Source of the DNA: Tubiluchus corallicola
Lineage: Eukaryota; Priapulida; Priapulimorpha; Priapulimorphida; Tubiluchidae
DNA: 64,000 nucleotides
NCBI GenBank assembly: GCA_030141605.1
Contig: JAQGDQ010002367.1
Coordinates: 303,501 to 367,500 of the forward strand
Reading direction: 5' to 3'
The notes under the pieces are model-generated. The model saw only the letters and a program-made list of their open reading frames with translations, ran no database searches and was not told the DNA's origin. Position numbers and translations under genes: made by a program. Shown piece after piece: positions 47,005 to 58,865 of this stretch (positions are counted from its first letter, which is position 1; every line of letters begins with the position of its first letter).

Positions 47005-49586
47005 TCAGCAAAACAACTTCTGAAATTTTAATGTATTAAAAATGAACTCAAAAAATATTTTAAACTTTACAGCATGTAAGAGCATATACATGATTGTTGC
47101 TTTGTGGCAGTGGAGCTTGCTTGCTTTAGCTGTTTCCTGTTGAGTACCACAGCAAAGCCTCTTGTATTTTGCAACAAATTTGTCGGTAGTTTTTCCAGAA
47201 CGACTTGATTTTGGAACATACTTGCACTCCTTATTTGATTTTTCTTTAAGGCACAAGATTATCTGTGATTGTACTCTGAAAGCACAAGAATCAACATTTG
47301 CATTAGTTGACTACTTTACAGATAACTACCATCTGTACATACATAAATTTCCTTGAGCTTTGTTTCAGTTATGTGTGAAAAAGGTGGTGATCTATCAGTA
47401 GTTAAGTGATAGTGAAAGCTTTACTGTTAGCTTGCTAGAGTCTAGAAGTTGGTTTGCATAGTGACACTCTAAATTTACCAATCTTTAGTGGGCAACTGTT
47501 TTGCAAACGATATTACTTATTTAGTGCACTGTCAAGAGCTATGTGATGTAGTGGTTCAATTCTAGTGTATGGTTTTAATGTTTGCCAAAATCTCAGAAAA
47601 ATTAGGCCAATATGAGAAAAAAACTTGGAAATTAAGTACTGCAATGAGTACCTAAGCTTATAAGTAATTACAAATTAAATCTGCCAATTTTACCACTTAC
47701 TTGCATATTCCAAAACGACCTCTTATTGCATTGTCCATCATCTGCAGACATGGTTGTAACAAGTGGTCACAGTATGCTGCCTTGTCATGTCTTTCTGTTT
47801 GATAGTGTGTACCTGGATTAGCTACTACCGAGTTTACTAAAGTAGCAGTTATTGTCATTTCGTTGTTCTCACTTGCAATTGAGATATTTTTTTGTATTGT
47901 TTTGTTTTCAGCTCTGCCCAGAGCAGTTGCTGCAAGTTCATTTACAATTTCTTCATTTGTTTCAGTATTCATCATTACAGTAGCTTGTGTTGTAAAGTTT
48001 TCTACAGAAGAAACTGAAGAATGTTTATCTAGGCCTCCAGATGTAATATCACTGTTTTTTGTGGTCAGCTCCAATTGATGGCTAGGTTGCTGTAAACGAT
48101 CGCGGTTTGAGAAAGAGAATGGCCGCTGATTGGGTATCTTACATTGGGTGCTCATATGTTCAGCAAGAACTTCCAAACGCGTGAAGATAAGTTCTGTGAC
48201 AGAATCCATTGCAGTTTGGTTGCAACTTGAAGTTAACCTTGTTACACATTGTACTGTTTCATCATAGTGCCTATACGTTATTAAAACCAGCAACAAAATT
48301 ATGATTACACAATACTAGTAAATGCAGTCCGCGTTTGACATTTGTTAATCGACAAACATAATTTTTGTTTAACCGTTAGTCCAAACTACAACATTAAGAA
48401 ATAAAAAGTGTCTTGTACTTGCCATAGAAACAAATGGCATTGCCAGCGTGCTCGTGCGAGTCTCGGTGAAAATAAAAGAGCAAATCTTTTCTTTTTCCAG
48501 AAATTCTAGCACAATTTTTTTGTAATTTTCACTACATGCACAGTATGGAATTACTAAATCTTGGCAACTAAGATCGAAAAGTGGACATATTGGGTTGAGG
48601 TAAATTATAAAACCGCAATACAGCCGATGTGTCCAGTAAGTACCCCGTTATTACACCCTGATACTGACATACATTGGATATTAAACACCACACTGGCAAA
48701 ACTTTTGAGAATAGACCTACCTGCAGAGGGTTTCACGAGAGCTGTAATTATCGGTATTTCCTCTTTTGACATGACTCAGCTGGGTTCGAAGCCTGTCTGT
48801 GCATTTTTGAATCTGTTTTGGGAAATGCCTTGGGCATCCAACAGCATTCTGTAAGTCTTGGTCATTGGAAAAATACATCAGTTAGAAATTTTGTAAATAC
48901 AAGTGCTAGCTTCTCTTTTGATTCAAGATGCAAGATTTATTTATTTAGCTAACATATAAACATTCAAGGAAATACAGATTTCTGTAACAACTTAAGACTA
49001 ATTCTCAATTATAATTACATGTATTGAAGCTGAGTAGCTGAGGGGACCTGAAAATGGGTAATACAGCCAGATAAGGTAAAGGCCACCTCGAAAAGCGGGC
49101 GGCCGTATTGCAGCCAAACATATTGCCTTGTGTATGTTTTTTATGTTTTAGAATAAACGGTAAAGCAATATGCTAAAGCAGTGCAACAGTCTGTAGTTCA
49201 AAAGGAAAGCTTGACATTTCTAAATTCACAGTAAAATTATAATTAAAGCGTATATTAATGCATTTGTTTCTTAATTTCAAATCCAAATACCTGATCAAAG
49301 CCTACTGCTCGCGAGTGCTTGCGTTCATTATTGCTTTGCATTGAAATAATTACTGGGAAAGCTCTAATTTGTTTTTCAGTTCCACATTTTGATTTTTTCC
49401 AACTTCCATTGTAACTTGCGAATTCTATTCAGTATACATGAGATAGGAATACCAGTGCAGTACTGTAAAAATTGCAAACTGGAACTGGTGTGATATCTCT
49501 TCTTACAGTATGGCCGTATAAGTTCATGACATCTGCCCCATCCCAGCTTTCAAATCGAAGAATGCATTGATTGATCGTACAGCTCA
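47005..49586 (-). CDS. Cys-rich, probably secreted protein with two duplicated domains (3' exons)
   Basis: Four minus-strand exons join in phase: 49507 to about 49586 (left part uncertain), 48721-48848, 47701-48270, 47005-47275 (stop at 47005). The first ends CTINQCILRFESWDGADVMN, then LYGHT. The next carries GCPRHFPKQIQKC and ends ETLC-R. The third begins HYDETVQCVTRLTSSC and continues through a Ser/Thr/Asn-rich linker with N-glycosylation-type sites (NQT, NFT, NKT, NIS). The third then enters a second Cys cluster (CDHLLQPC, GIC-K), and the last exon continues VQSQIILCLKEKSNKEC. Both domains share the order C-x(6/10)-C-x(25/14)-C-x8-C-x(7/8)-C-x(26/23)-C, which suggests an extracellular disulfide-bonded protein. 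The signal-peptide exon was not found, and I do not recognise a named family. The tail is convergent with GPN1. Confidence 0.65.
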
Positions 49587-49589
49587 CCC

Positions 49590-52210
49590 GATGGAGAGAT
49601 TGACCAAGAACTCTTGGTTGCTGGTTCGTTTTTTTAAATGAATATTTTTAGCTCAAGATATTTTTCTTTTCTTACAAAGTGCTTTAAGGAATTGGAATCT
49701 TTGTTCCCCGAGGAACTGCTGTCGACAGTTGAAAGCGTGGTACTTTAGTCACTGATTTATCAGTAGCATAATCGTCGTTATCATCGTCGCACTTAAGTTT
49801 CAATCATCAATAACACCTGCACCACCAGAAGGCCACCATTGTAATTTAGTCCTAGTTGTTCACTCAATCTGATGATAATACGACAATCAATTGACATTAA
49901 ATAAATAATGTGTTTAATCAGCACTGTGATTTTTATAAAAATATTGATGTTGTGCAAGAGTACATACAACGTATGGTAAATCAGAACATGAACTTCGAAT
50001 TTAGTTACTATACTATTATCATCAATTATTATTATTATCACAAACTGACTGCTTTCTGAAAAGGCAGTTCCCATACCTCTAGAAGTAGATTTTGCGATTA
50101 TTACGCAGTCACAAACTAAGTTTTCAGGTGTTATAATGCTTGTCATAATATGCTTACCAGGAAAGGTCTGTTTAAAAACATTTAATAACTAATCAAAGTT
50201 TTTGATTAGCATCTGTGATAAGAGATGCTTTAAGCGACAGCTTTTGCTTTGCCTTAACAAATGAAAAGCGTTTTTCAAGATAATTAACATCATGTAGCCA
50301 CACCAAGTATTGTTGTTCATTATTTTGAAGAACATTTTTTATCTGTTTAGTTTCGACATTAATTGTTTCGATGGAAGTGGAATTTGCCACTTTTTCACCC
50401 GTGATCCGTAATTTAAAGCTCCGAAGACCATAATATGTTTTGCCTCCACTGAATTGATTATTTAAGAAGTCATTGAGTTGCTCTCTTTTAGCTGACTTTT
50501 TTATTTTTGTCAAGGTAGATATAAACTTTACAATACACGGAAGTGTACTCTTACATTTATAGAGTTTTCGAAAAGGTTCCAGCAATTGGGCGATAATTTA
50601 GGTTCAGTAGTAGGTTCAGTACTGGCGCATCAGTAGTTAGTGTGTAAGTTGGCCTCTTTGGTGATTTAATTACTGCTATCCTTGTTGAATTTTTGTGGAA
50701 CGTTTTGAAAATTTGTTACTAGAACTATTCAATTCGAGCTTCTTTCTTATTATCACAATTTTTTAGAAGTATTGTGCACATTTTGGTTTTATTACCTATC
50801 TTTCGTAGTAAAAGAAACTTACTCAGCGTTGCCAGGATGGCCAAAACGATTCGAAGCAACGTTACCGTCCGGCAGTTGTTCATATTGTTCAACTTCACCA
50901 CATGTAAAATTTCAACTTGTGTGGTTCTTGAATCACAATTTCATTTGTCCTTTAATCTAGCTATAACAGTGCCCTGTGTCCAAGTTAACGTACTTTGTTT
51001 TCGTTGATACAACAAGCAAATATCTTTACGTCATTATCAACTAAAGCTTGGCTACTATTTTATTTTTTCCTAAACCAGTCCTGTTTGTTGGTTCCATTTG
51101 ACTGGATGCAATTACAGCGTCGCATCATGCATGGTCTCTATAGAAAATATAATAATCTACTATAAATTAATCTAACCTAGTTGCTGATGGGATGTCCGAT
51201 TATTATAATAGCGGGAGAATTTGTTCTCAACCCGTAATGCAGTAGACATTGTACGCCTCGGTAGCTTGGCAACTTGATGCAAGGTATGATGTGTTTTGAT
51301 GATTTCGAGCCACATCGCGTAACTGTTTATTGTTAAAAAAGCAAAAAAACATAACCAGCGTTAGTGTGTGAGATACATACATATAAAAAATAAGACCCAC
51401 GTCGGTAATCCATGGTTTTACTAAATAACACCTAAAGCCAATTTATATTTTTAGCACTTAAAATTCGTCCTTGACATTTCACGTTTTGAATCTGTCAAAT
51501 TATGTCTGAAAGTCCCTTGTAATAGTGCATTGTGACTACATAATCGGGCTACATTTTGCTAATAAATTAAGGTGTTGTTGTAAGAGTACTTTGTGACAGC
51601 ACCAGGTTTTCCTAACTGACGACATGCCATACCTAAAATTTATTTTAATCTAAAATTTTCTTGCAAAAATATATTCTACATTCTAATTGCCAGATGCAAT
51701 TTCATGTCCATAACCTTTGAAGTATCTAGATACCTAACAAAGGGAACGTTCGATAAGAACATTTAGTAATTATTCGTTGTTCTTCTTTTTTTAACTTTCT
51801 CTGGAATATAATGTAGGGTGAAAGGCCGTTTTTTTCTAGATTGTAGTATTTTTATTAATTGCCTTATTAATATAAGTCTTGCCAGTATCATTAGGTGATG
51901 CGATGGTTATAAAACTATAATAAAAGCCATTGGAAACCAGTAGAATTTCGTAGTGAGATTATTGTGCTCGATTTTATATACTGAACTGTGATGACTTTGC
52001 ATATCTGCAAATGACGTTTGTTACAAGAATTTTATATAAGCTAAGTTAGTAAAACCTATAATAAAAATTTAACGTGAATAGTTCGACCGTAGCTAGTGTA
52101 CAAGTGGATAACTTCTGGAAGAAATAAGTATTGTATCCACTATACTATTATTACGTAGAGCAATCCACACAGAAAAGTGGATGGTAATCAAAATCATCAA
52201 AATAAAATTC
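49590..52210. other. Intergenic / upstream region of the Cys-rich gene
   Basis: The first exon(s) of the Cys-rich gene should lie here but could not be identified. The only sizeable frame is the minus-strand ORF at 50193-50600 (separate entry). Small plus frames near 50772-51007 look like chance. Confidence 0.4.
50193..50600 (-). other. Unidentified minus-strand open frame of about 135 codons
   Basis: The frame is open from about 50600 down to a stop at 50193. It reads QLLEPFRKLYKCKSTLPCI, a Lys-rich middle (LTKIKKSAKREQLNDFLNN), GGKTYYGLRSFKLRITGEK, and ends SLKASLITDANQKL. There is no upstream ATG in frame. The composition looks protein-like rather than random, so it may be a relic of a transposon protein or the last exon of an unknown gene. 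No family recognised. Confidence 0.3.
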
Positions 52211-52214
52211 TTAA

Positions 52215-52848
52215 AGGAAAACCGGACTCAATCTGTAGCTCAAAACAATTTAATGTATATAATATTAAAAGGCAACATGCTATTTTTCAAGAATGGCTTA
52301 CATAAAAGAAATATTAGCACAGAAACGCAATTTCGCGTTCGCGTGGCTACTTCTTCGCTGTTACACACGTTTTGTCATCCGCTGGTTAGACGGGCACTAG
52401 CGCCTGCATTTGGGAAACGCGTTGCACAAAAAACTGGTACGGCACCTCTCATTTCAGAGGTGTTCGGTTGTGACATAGTGCACACGTGCGAAAGCCCATT
52501 CGTGAGCACAGCGGTAAACTTGAAATTTGAATTTTCATCGTAAAATTTGCCGAGTTTTGTATATCACACTGAATGTTGTACAGCAGCACTGAACTTCGAA
52601 TTTCGCTTTCGCACATACAACGCAAAAATGGATTTTTTGTATAACATGTTCATGGAATGTTTGTGCTGTTAAAAATTATGTTCAAGGGTTATGTCCTCAT
52701 TAGTTGGACCTGCACGCTGTTAGTTAAGTTTTACCTCTTATTCAATTATCAGAAACGCTTTGGATTATTATAGGTGTTAAAATATATGCTTTTTGTCGTA
52801 GTTCAAAATGAGGTATGATATGAAAAATCTTCCTGTTCCTGTTTTCCT
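52215..52848 (+). mobile_element. TTAA-type MITE family, most intact copy (634 bp)
   Basis: Exact TTAA flanks lie at 52211-52214 and 52849-52852. The inverted ends are AGGAAAACCGGACTC and, in reverse complement on the right, AGGAAAACAGGAACAGG. It is the reference copy for the related elements at 42286-43478 and 30711-31219, and has no transposase. TTAA targeting suggests mobilisation by a piggyBac-type transposase encoded elsewhere. Confidence 0.85.
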
Positions 52849-53099
52849 TTAAGTTTCTCAGTTATATTAGTGAATGATAATTGGATGTCTAGCTGCAACA
52901 AGCACAAGAATAATAGCAAGCGATTTATTTAATGTAATACTTTATTTACGAACTAATTATTAGTAACAGACGGATGATAAAATTAAGTGCAGGTGTGTTA
53001 GTAAGCCGTTTTCGGTGTCCTAGAGCGCGACGAAACGCGACCCAAACAGTTCCGTTCTTGTTCGACCCAAATCGCTGCTTTTCTGGATGTTCTTCTTGA

Positions 53100-53530
53100 T
53101 AAGGGATGACTTGTTGAAAAAAGCTAAGGCTCCTTGAATTCGCAAGGGATCGTCAGGAAACTTCCCTTGAATATATTAGAATGAAATCCGTATCGACGGA
53201 GTTGAAAATTCGAACCACCGTTTTGAATTCAAATTGATGGCGAAAACATTATTTTCCAAAAAGTCCAAGTGTCGTCAATTCACAACGAATCATCGTAAAA
53301 ACTTTAGTGCAGGAATATAATAGAAAAATTCCGCATGAATTGAGGAGTCAATTTTTTCGATGTACCATTTTTAATTCAACTTGGTGGTGAAAACATCGTT
53401 TTCAAAAAAAGCCTAGGATTCCGCAATGACTAGTCATGAAACTTCTCCAATTCGCAACTGATCGTTGTGGAAATCTACAGAAATATTCTAGAACGAATTC
53501 TGCATCGTTTGACATATTCGGAGTTTTTTT
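53100..53530. repeat. Three degenerate tandem repeats of about 147 bp
   Basis: The sequence GGCGAAAACATTATTTTCCA at 53239 recurs as GGTGAAAACATCGTTTTCAA at 53386, a 147-bp period. Each is followed by GYCYA-type, then ATTCGCAA/ATTCACAA...GATCGT/CATCGT and ATTC-GCAT blocks. A first, more divergent unit starts near 53105. The region lies downstream of the UNC93-like stop codon, has visibly higher GC than its surroundings, and has no coding frame. Confidence 0.6.
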
Positions 53531-54155
53531 GGATGCCTTCTGAAATTGACGATGGCAGCATTGAAGTCATTTCTTACCCACGACCTCGAGTTCAACGAGT
53601 CTCCCGATCATAAGCTCGAGTTCAAATTGTTTTTGAAACATGATGACACCGGGATAACTACGAAAATTTGCGAAAAGTTAAATATCATCTGTATCAGATC
53701 ATTTGGTTTATTTTCATAGTAAGCGTTTAAATCTGAAAGGTGTATTCTTAGTCTATAGTTACTGAATTAAGCAAATTACGTTAACAACAGCAATTAGGCT
53801 AATGAGTCTAAGTAAAATCTATGCGTACGTACATTCCGTGCAGATTATTCATTTTTACCAACAATAAAAACTTTATAATATTTGAGCAGTTACACATTAG
53901 ATACAAATAAACACAACTCTTTTACGTGTAATGCAACATTAATATGCGATCAAAACTTTCGTTGTGATAAAATAATGATAATTAATTCATATATCCTGTA
54001 CAATTTTATCAAAAATATGTACGTTTACAGAGATGCTGCTTAGCACGAAACTCGTATAAAGGCGATGATAATTGGAAGCATGGAGATTTTTCACGAAAGA
54101 ACGGAAGCACGGGTAATTAACACGTGGAATGTTTAAGTGCCATGAGTAGATTCAT

Positions 54156-54517
54156 TTAAAATGAAGCAATTAACTCTTTCTTTAACTTTTGAATTCTCAG
54201 TTCAATGATGCTATAGATGCCTAAGCCCAGTACAAGAGTACCACCAATGAGGCATATCTTGATCTGTGTGCATACGTAGGGGCTGCAGCCAAATGCTACC
54301 GAGAGTCCTGCTGCTTGAACCATGTAGTAAGCAACATAAGCGTGTTCATAGCAGTCACCCATTAAAAGAGCTATCATGTCTGAAAAAATAATAAGTTTCA
54401 TGTTGACAAACATCAACAAACGAAGCTGGAAAAACAAATGCTTTTAGCAGGCCACGAGAGAGAGTGAGAGAGGGAAGAAAGAAGAGAGAGGGGAGGGAAA
54501 GAGGAGAGAAAGAGAGA

Positions 54518-54596
<79 letters not shown>

Positions 54597-57500
54597 GATA
54601 AAAATGCATTAGATTTGGTTACGTCTACTATAGTGCTATTATGCAAAGTGAGTGAACATAGTCAGCTAGTATACTCCTGACACGAAGTAAATCAATACTG
54701 CAATACAGAGCGAGTACAATCTCAAAATCTCAAAATCATTTCGCTTTTACATTACGAGCTTATGCAGTGTTTACGTGTTTCACAAAGCTATTATATTGTT
54801 CATTAATAATGTATTACAGTAACTGATGTCGTACGGAACGCACGCGAATATTCAATTTCCATTCAAGCACGTTATTAAAAATACGTTGCATAGTTTTTGT
54901 AAACTTTATAACCGTAATAAAACAATCCTTCGCATACGCTTATCATATTGTAATTATTTTACCATAATATGAATAGAAATGTTGAATTTTTTACGTCGCA
55001 TTACAAGATCGCAAATTCTCAGTCCGTTGATTACGCGGTGTTTTTTTCATTTCCCTAATAATTACAGATTAATTCGGTTAATCATTCCGCATTTTAATTG
55101 TCTTACTGTGTATTGATCTGCCTATGTAGTTTTGTAGCTTCCTGTTGGCTTATTTGTTTATTCTTTTCATTATTATTGTGCAGAGAGCCGTTCATTGCCA
55201 GTCACTCGTTGCATAACAGAGTCAGGGAAGAAGCTTTATCATATTAACCTTGTCTCAATCATATTCATTGTAACTCGTCAAAATCTGTATGTCGTGGACC
55301 ATTTTTGATGTAATCAGTACACGGTTAGTGTTATCCACTTTAAATGATGCTTTTTGTGTTATTGTCATCATCATCATCATAAAGTATAAGGTAACGTAGT
55401 CATTATTTGCAAGAAAAACCACATAATTATTATTCTCTATTTTTTAGCTTCGTAGTTAATCTCGCGTAGGTAAAGCGAATTTTTCGTTATTTTGTCGATG
55501 ACTTTAAATCATTCCCAAAAGTGAAAAATTACTTTCAGTCTAATAAGTCTTTCCCCTTTGTAGAATGTTCGCGTTTTACTGCATGATTATGCTCAAAACG
55601 TTTTCGCAGTGTTTGACTAGTCACACTAATATTCGTTTCAAGTGCAACATAAACAATTTAATGCCTTCGCTATTTAAATGAAGCAAATTACTTTGATAAA
55701 TTACTTGACTAAGAGTTGACTATTTTCCCAAATATTCATGTTTGAGTTAAATTTAGTTTTGAAGTAGCACCTAAAATATCACGAAGCATAATTTGCCCGT
55801 TCTAATTCGCAAATTCGCGGAAAATAAATTTCCAAATAACTGCAAATGACATCAGCGATAATAAATTTTAGAAATGTCTGGTTAGGGTTGACCAGATATA
55901 CAAATGCCAACGATTAACCAGGTTTTGCAAATTGCACTTCTCTGGCTGCTTGTTTTACTTTTCACGGAATGGCTAAAAGCAAAAGAAGTGCTGCCTTGTG
56001 AAAAGTATACATGCATGAAAATTTAACATATATTTAGTTACTGTTTCGTTCTTAGCCCTCTGTAGTTACAATCAAAACATACAGAAGAGAAAAATATAAT
56101 TAGTAAATTACAACATGAAAACACAATTCAAAATTAAAACGACTTAACATATTGAACTGACGTCGGCCAAGCAGTCTTGCGTTGAAGTTCATGCTGCTAC
56201 ATCCTGTTGTACAGCTTATCCAAAAACCGTTGAAAAATGCCAAAATAGAAAGAGTAAAACGGACCAGCAAACTTGTACTGCACCTCTAGTACGGAGCAGG
56301 TGGTGCTAGGGGACCGCGGAATCATTACCTGCGGTTGATTATACACCTACTATACACAGAATGACTTCGTAATGCAGCGTACGCGAGCCTTTGCAACGTA
56401 CAGTTGGGAAGAGGGGAGAAAATAAATGGCACTTCACCGACAATACAATATGGCCCATCAATGGTTGTATTAATTGTGGAAAAGTTTCAATGGAAAAAAA
56501 GAAATAAAAAAGAAATTACAAAACAAATTCTAAGTGAATGTAACAAATTACTGGACGAAAGTTCAAAAGTGAGATTTCTCAGAGAAGAACATAAATGGGG
56601 CCTGAAAGAATATATGACAAAATTTAATTCATCAGATGTAAAAAAAACATTAAAGATAGAAGGCTAGACATGGTAACAGTAAAATTGTATTACAAGAACT
56701 CCTTTAAAAATAATTTATTATGTCCGATAAACAAGACACCACAGAACATTTGTATTTGCGTAAGGGATATTATAAAACCAGTTTAATTTATACTTCAGAT
56801 GTTTCAATTAATGATGTTATAAGTGAAAGTAGTGGAAGACTATTAAAGTCAAGAAGGTTTGTGAAGATTGTAGGTGTTGCAGAAAAGAAATAAAAGATGG
56901 ATGAAAGATATGATGATGAATAAAATTTAAGGCAGTGTCTAAAAGCCCTAGCAAACGATCATAAATCGTTTGCGTTTGCCACTCCAGTGGAGGGGGCAAG
57001 ATATACAAGGTTGCCGAGGATATGATATCCACCATGGATATTTGTACGTGATTCACATTAAGTTATAGTGATATTACTAATTTTGAATAACTTACGTCAG
57101 CAAAGCCAAATTCAAAGTCATCTCTATGCTGAAGCAGAAGCTTATGTTCTGTTCAGCACTCAGAGGAGCTGAACACTGTCGAAATGTAATAGGTATGAAG
57201 TTGAAGAACTGGACGAAAAGTCGCCTCAGTGACTGTTTAAGTTACACTTTATGTTTAAAGTTTTCTGAAAGCTTGTTCTACTGACAATGAATTTTATTAT
57301 GACTTTTACCTCCTCCATGGTACTTTTGCGCATTTGAGAAAAGCACGGCTTGGTTTCAACAACTACAAACGTTTATGCCTTTGCTTTCTTATATTTAATG
57401 CCAGTAGAAAGTATAAACCTTTTGTACTTAGTGGGTATTCAGAGGACATGATTGCAAGGATGGGCAATAAACGTTTTTGGGTTGGATATGGATTTATCCA

Positions 57501-58865
57501 TGGATGTCTATGCAAAATTGGTCGATATGGATGTGAACATGGATGTGAAATCTCAAAACTATGTGGCAAGCCTGAAATTATGTGTGTAAAATTACAGTTT
57601 TTGATTTCTGCGAGAATTTAACACAGACTTCGTAAATATACAGACAGTAAGTCAGATTGTCAGCATTGAAAATTGTCAAAAAGATTTTTCAGTGATTGAA
57701 ACAGCTTAAGAAATAACAATTATGTTCAATTTAACCCTTAGCCGACCAAGGTGGGGTAAAAAATTATCCCAGAAGTGCTCACATTTTTTATATTGATGCA
57801 CACAACGAACTTCTAACTAGCAGTGATTAAGTATTTTTCGATTTGTTATGCAACCATACCTTGGTTTTGTTGAAAAGTATTATTCATGCTTTTTTATAAA
57901 CACGGGTGCCAGATACTACCAAATGTGGGGTAACGTATTACACCTTGGTTTTTTTATTAAATTTTGGAATTTACTTTGCAGTATTTTTCTTTCTGGCAGC
58001 ACTATGTGTTTACTTTAAAAATTAAGAACTGTTGCAGACCTCCGATTCGGCCAACAGTTCTGCAAAGAGATTTTTCTAACGATCTGTTGAGAAAATTTCA
58101 TATTAAAGCTTGTGGACCTTCGTTTAGTAATATGGCCGGAACTTCAGTTGAACTAAGCTTAAAGCTGATGAAGATGAAATTTTAGAAAATCCAGCAAGTG
58201 AATTCGAAGTGGATGTCTTAGAATTAAACAGTGAACATCGTTAGGCATTATAAAAATTTTCACAAGATTTGAAAAACAAAGCTTAAATAATATAGCATAA
58301 TTAATATAGTGTGGTGGTAGAACTTTTTTCCTTTGTGCCCTCCTATATCTACACCAACTTTGAGCAGAACTTGATTTTGTACTAATAGGATCACCTTGGT
58401 TACTATTTTGTCAGTTTATTCAGTTAGTAAAACATATTAAGCAAAACTTTCACGGGGTAATTGTTTACCTGCTTGGTGTTTATTGTAATATAAAAACCCT
58501 TTGGTCGGCTAAGAGTTAAGAAGCACAGACTTATAAGTAGAGACTTACAGTAAGGGTCCAGTTGGGTTAAATTAGATGTACTAAAGTTCGAACTTACTGT
58601 ATAGTTGTGAATTCCATATAACGTCGCAGAGTGCCCAGCCACTGGCCACTACATAGAAGATGGGTTGGTCGTCAGCAGCTGGTTTCCACAACCAGAGAAC
58701 AAAGAACAGGCAAATGTGGAACATCAATCCTGCCGTCATAATGGCAAGTCGGTTGATATGTTTGGTTACATGACTTATAGTTATGACGGTAGCGGCAGCC
58801 GTCAAACCGTAGCAAATCATCGTGTAACCCACATCTTGAATTCTCAGGGCGCAGAATACATACGA
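54156..58865 (-). CDS. UNC93-like membrane transporter/regulator, last two exons
   Basis: UNC93 proteins are polytopic membrane proteins related to the major facilitator fold; UNC93A-type members are solute-carrier-like, and worm UNC-93 acts with a K2P channel. The exon at 58598-58865 (phase 0 in, one base over) reads SYVFCALRIQDVGYTMICYG, a membrane segment, LWLWKPAADDQPIFYVVASG and WALCDVIWNSQLY. The exon at 54156-54379 continues with NMIALLMGDC, YEHAYVAYYMVQAAGLSVAF, YVCTQIK, a last membrane segment (ICLIGGTLVLGLGIYSIIEL) and a short basic tail. The order matches the C-terminal half of UNC93A, including the GY.MIC and W...D..W motifs. Upstream exons are not visible to the window's right end. 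The 4.2-kb intron between the two exons holds a GA microsatellite and a piggyBac-like element. A minus-strand AATAAA lies at 53707-53712. Confidence 0.88.
54466..54595. repeat. (GA)n microsatellite
   Basis: About 130 bp of GA repeats, imperfect at the start and pure over the last 70-80 bp, lies 90 bp inside the UNC93-like intron. The Ser/Leu-repeat open frames on the minus strand are artefacts. Confidence 0.95.
56404..56667 (+). other. Unidentified Lys/Glu-rich open frame in the UNC93-like intron
   Basis: An 87-codon plus-strand frame begins MGRGEKINGTSPTIQYGPSM, then EKFQWKKRNKKEITKQIL and FLREEHKWGLKEYMTKFN, and ends KKTLKIEG. It looks more protein-like than most frames here and could be a transposon remnant or an unrelated exon. 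No family recognised. Confidence 0.25.
57735..58515. mobile_element. piggyBac-like non-autonomous element
   Basis: TTAA flanks (57731-57734 and 58516-58519) surround inverted ends: left CCCTTAGCCGACCAAGG, right (reverse complement) CTCTTAGCCGACCAAAGG. TTAA followed by CCC is the classical piggyBac terminus. The 781-bp interior has no convincing transposase; the 73-codon frame at 57964-58185 is unassigned. Inserted in the UNC93-like intron. Confidence 0.85.

Noticed and set aside
54355-54646. Leu/Ser-repeat open frames on the minus strand
   Set aside because: Translation of the (GA)n microsatellite; the real coding exon starts at 54379.
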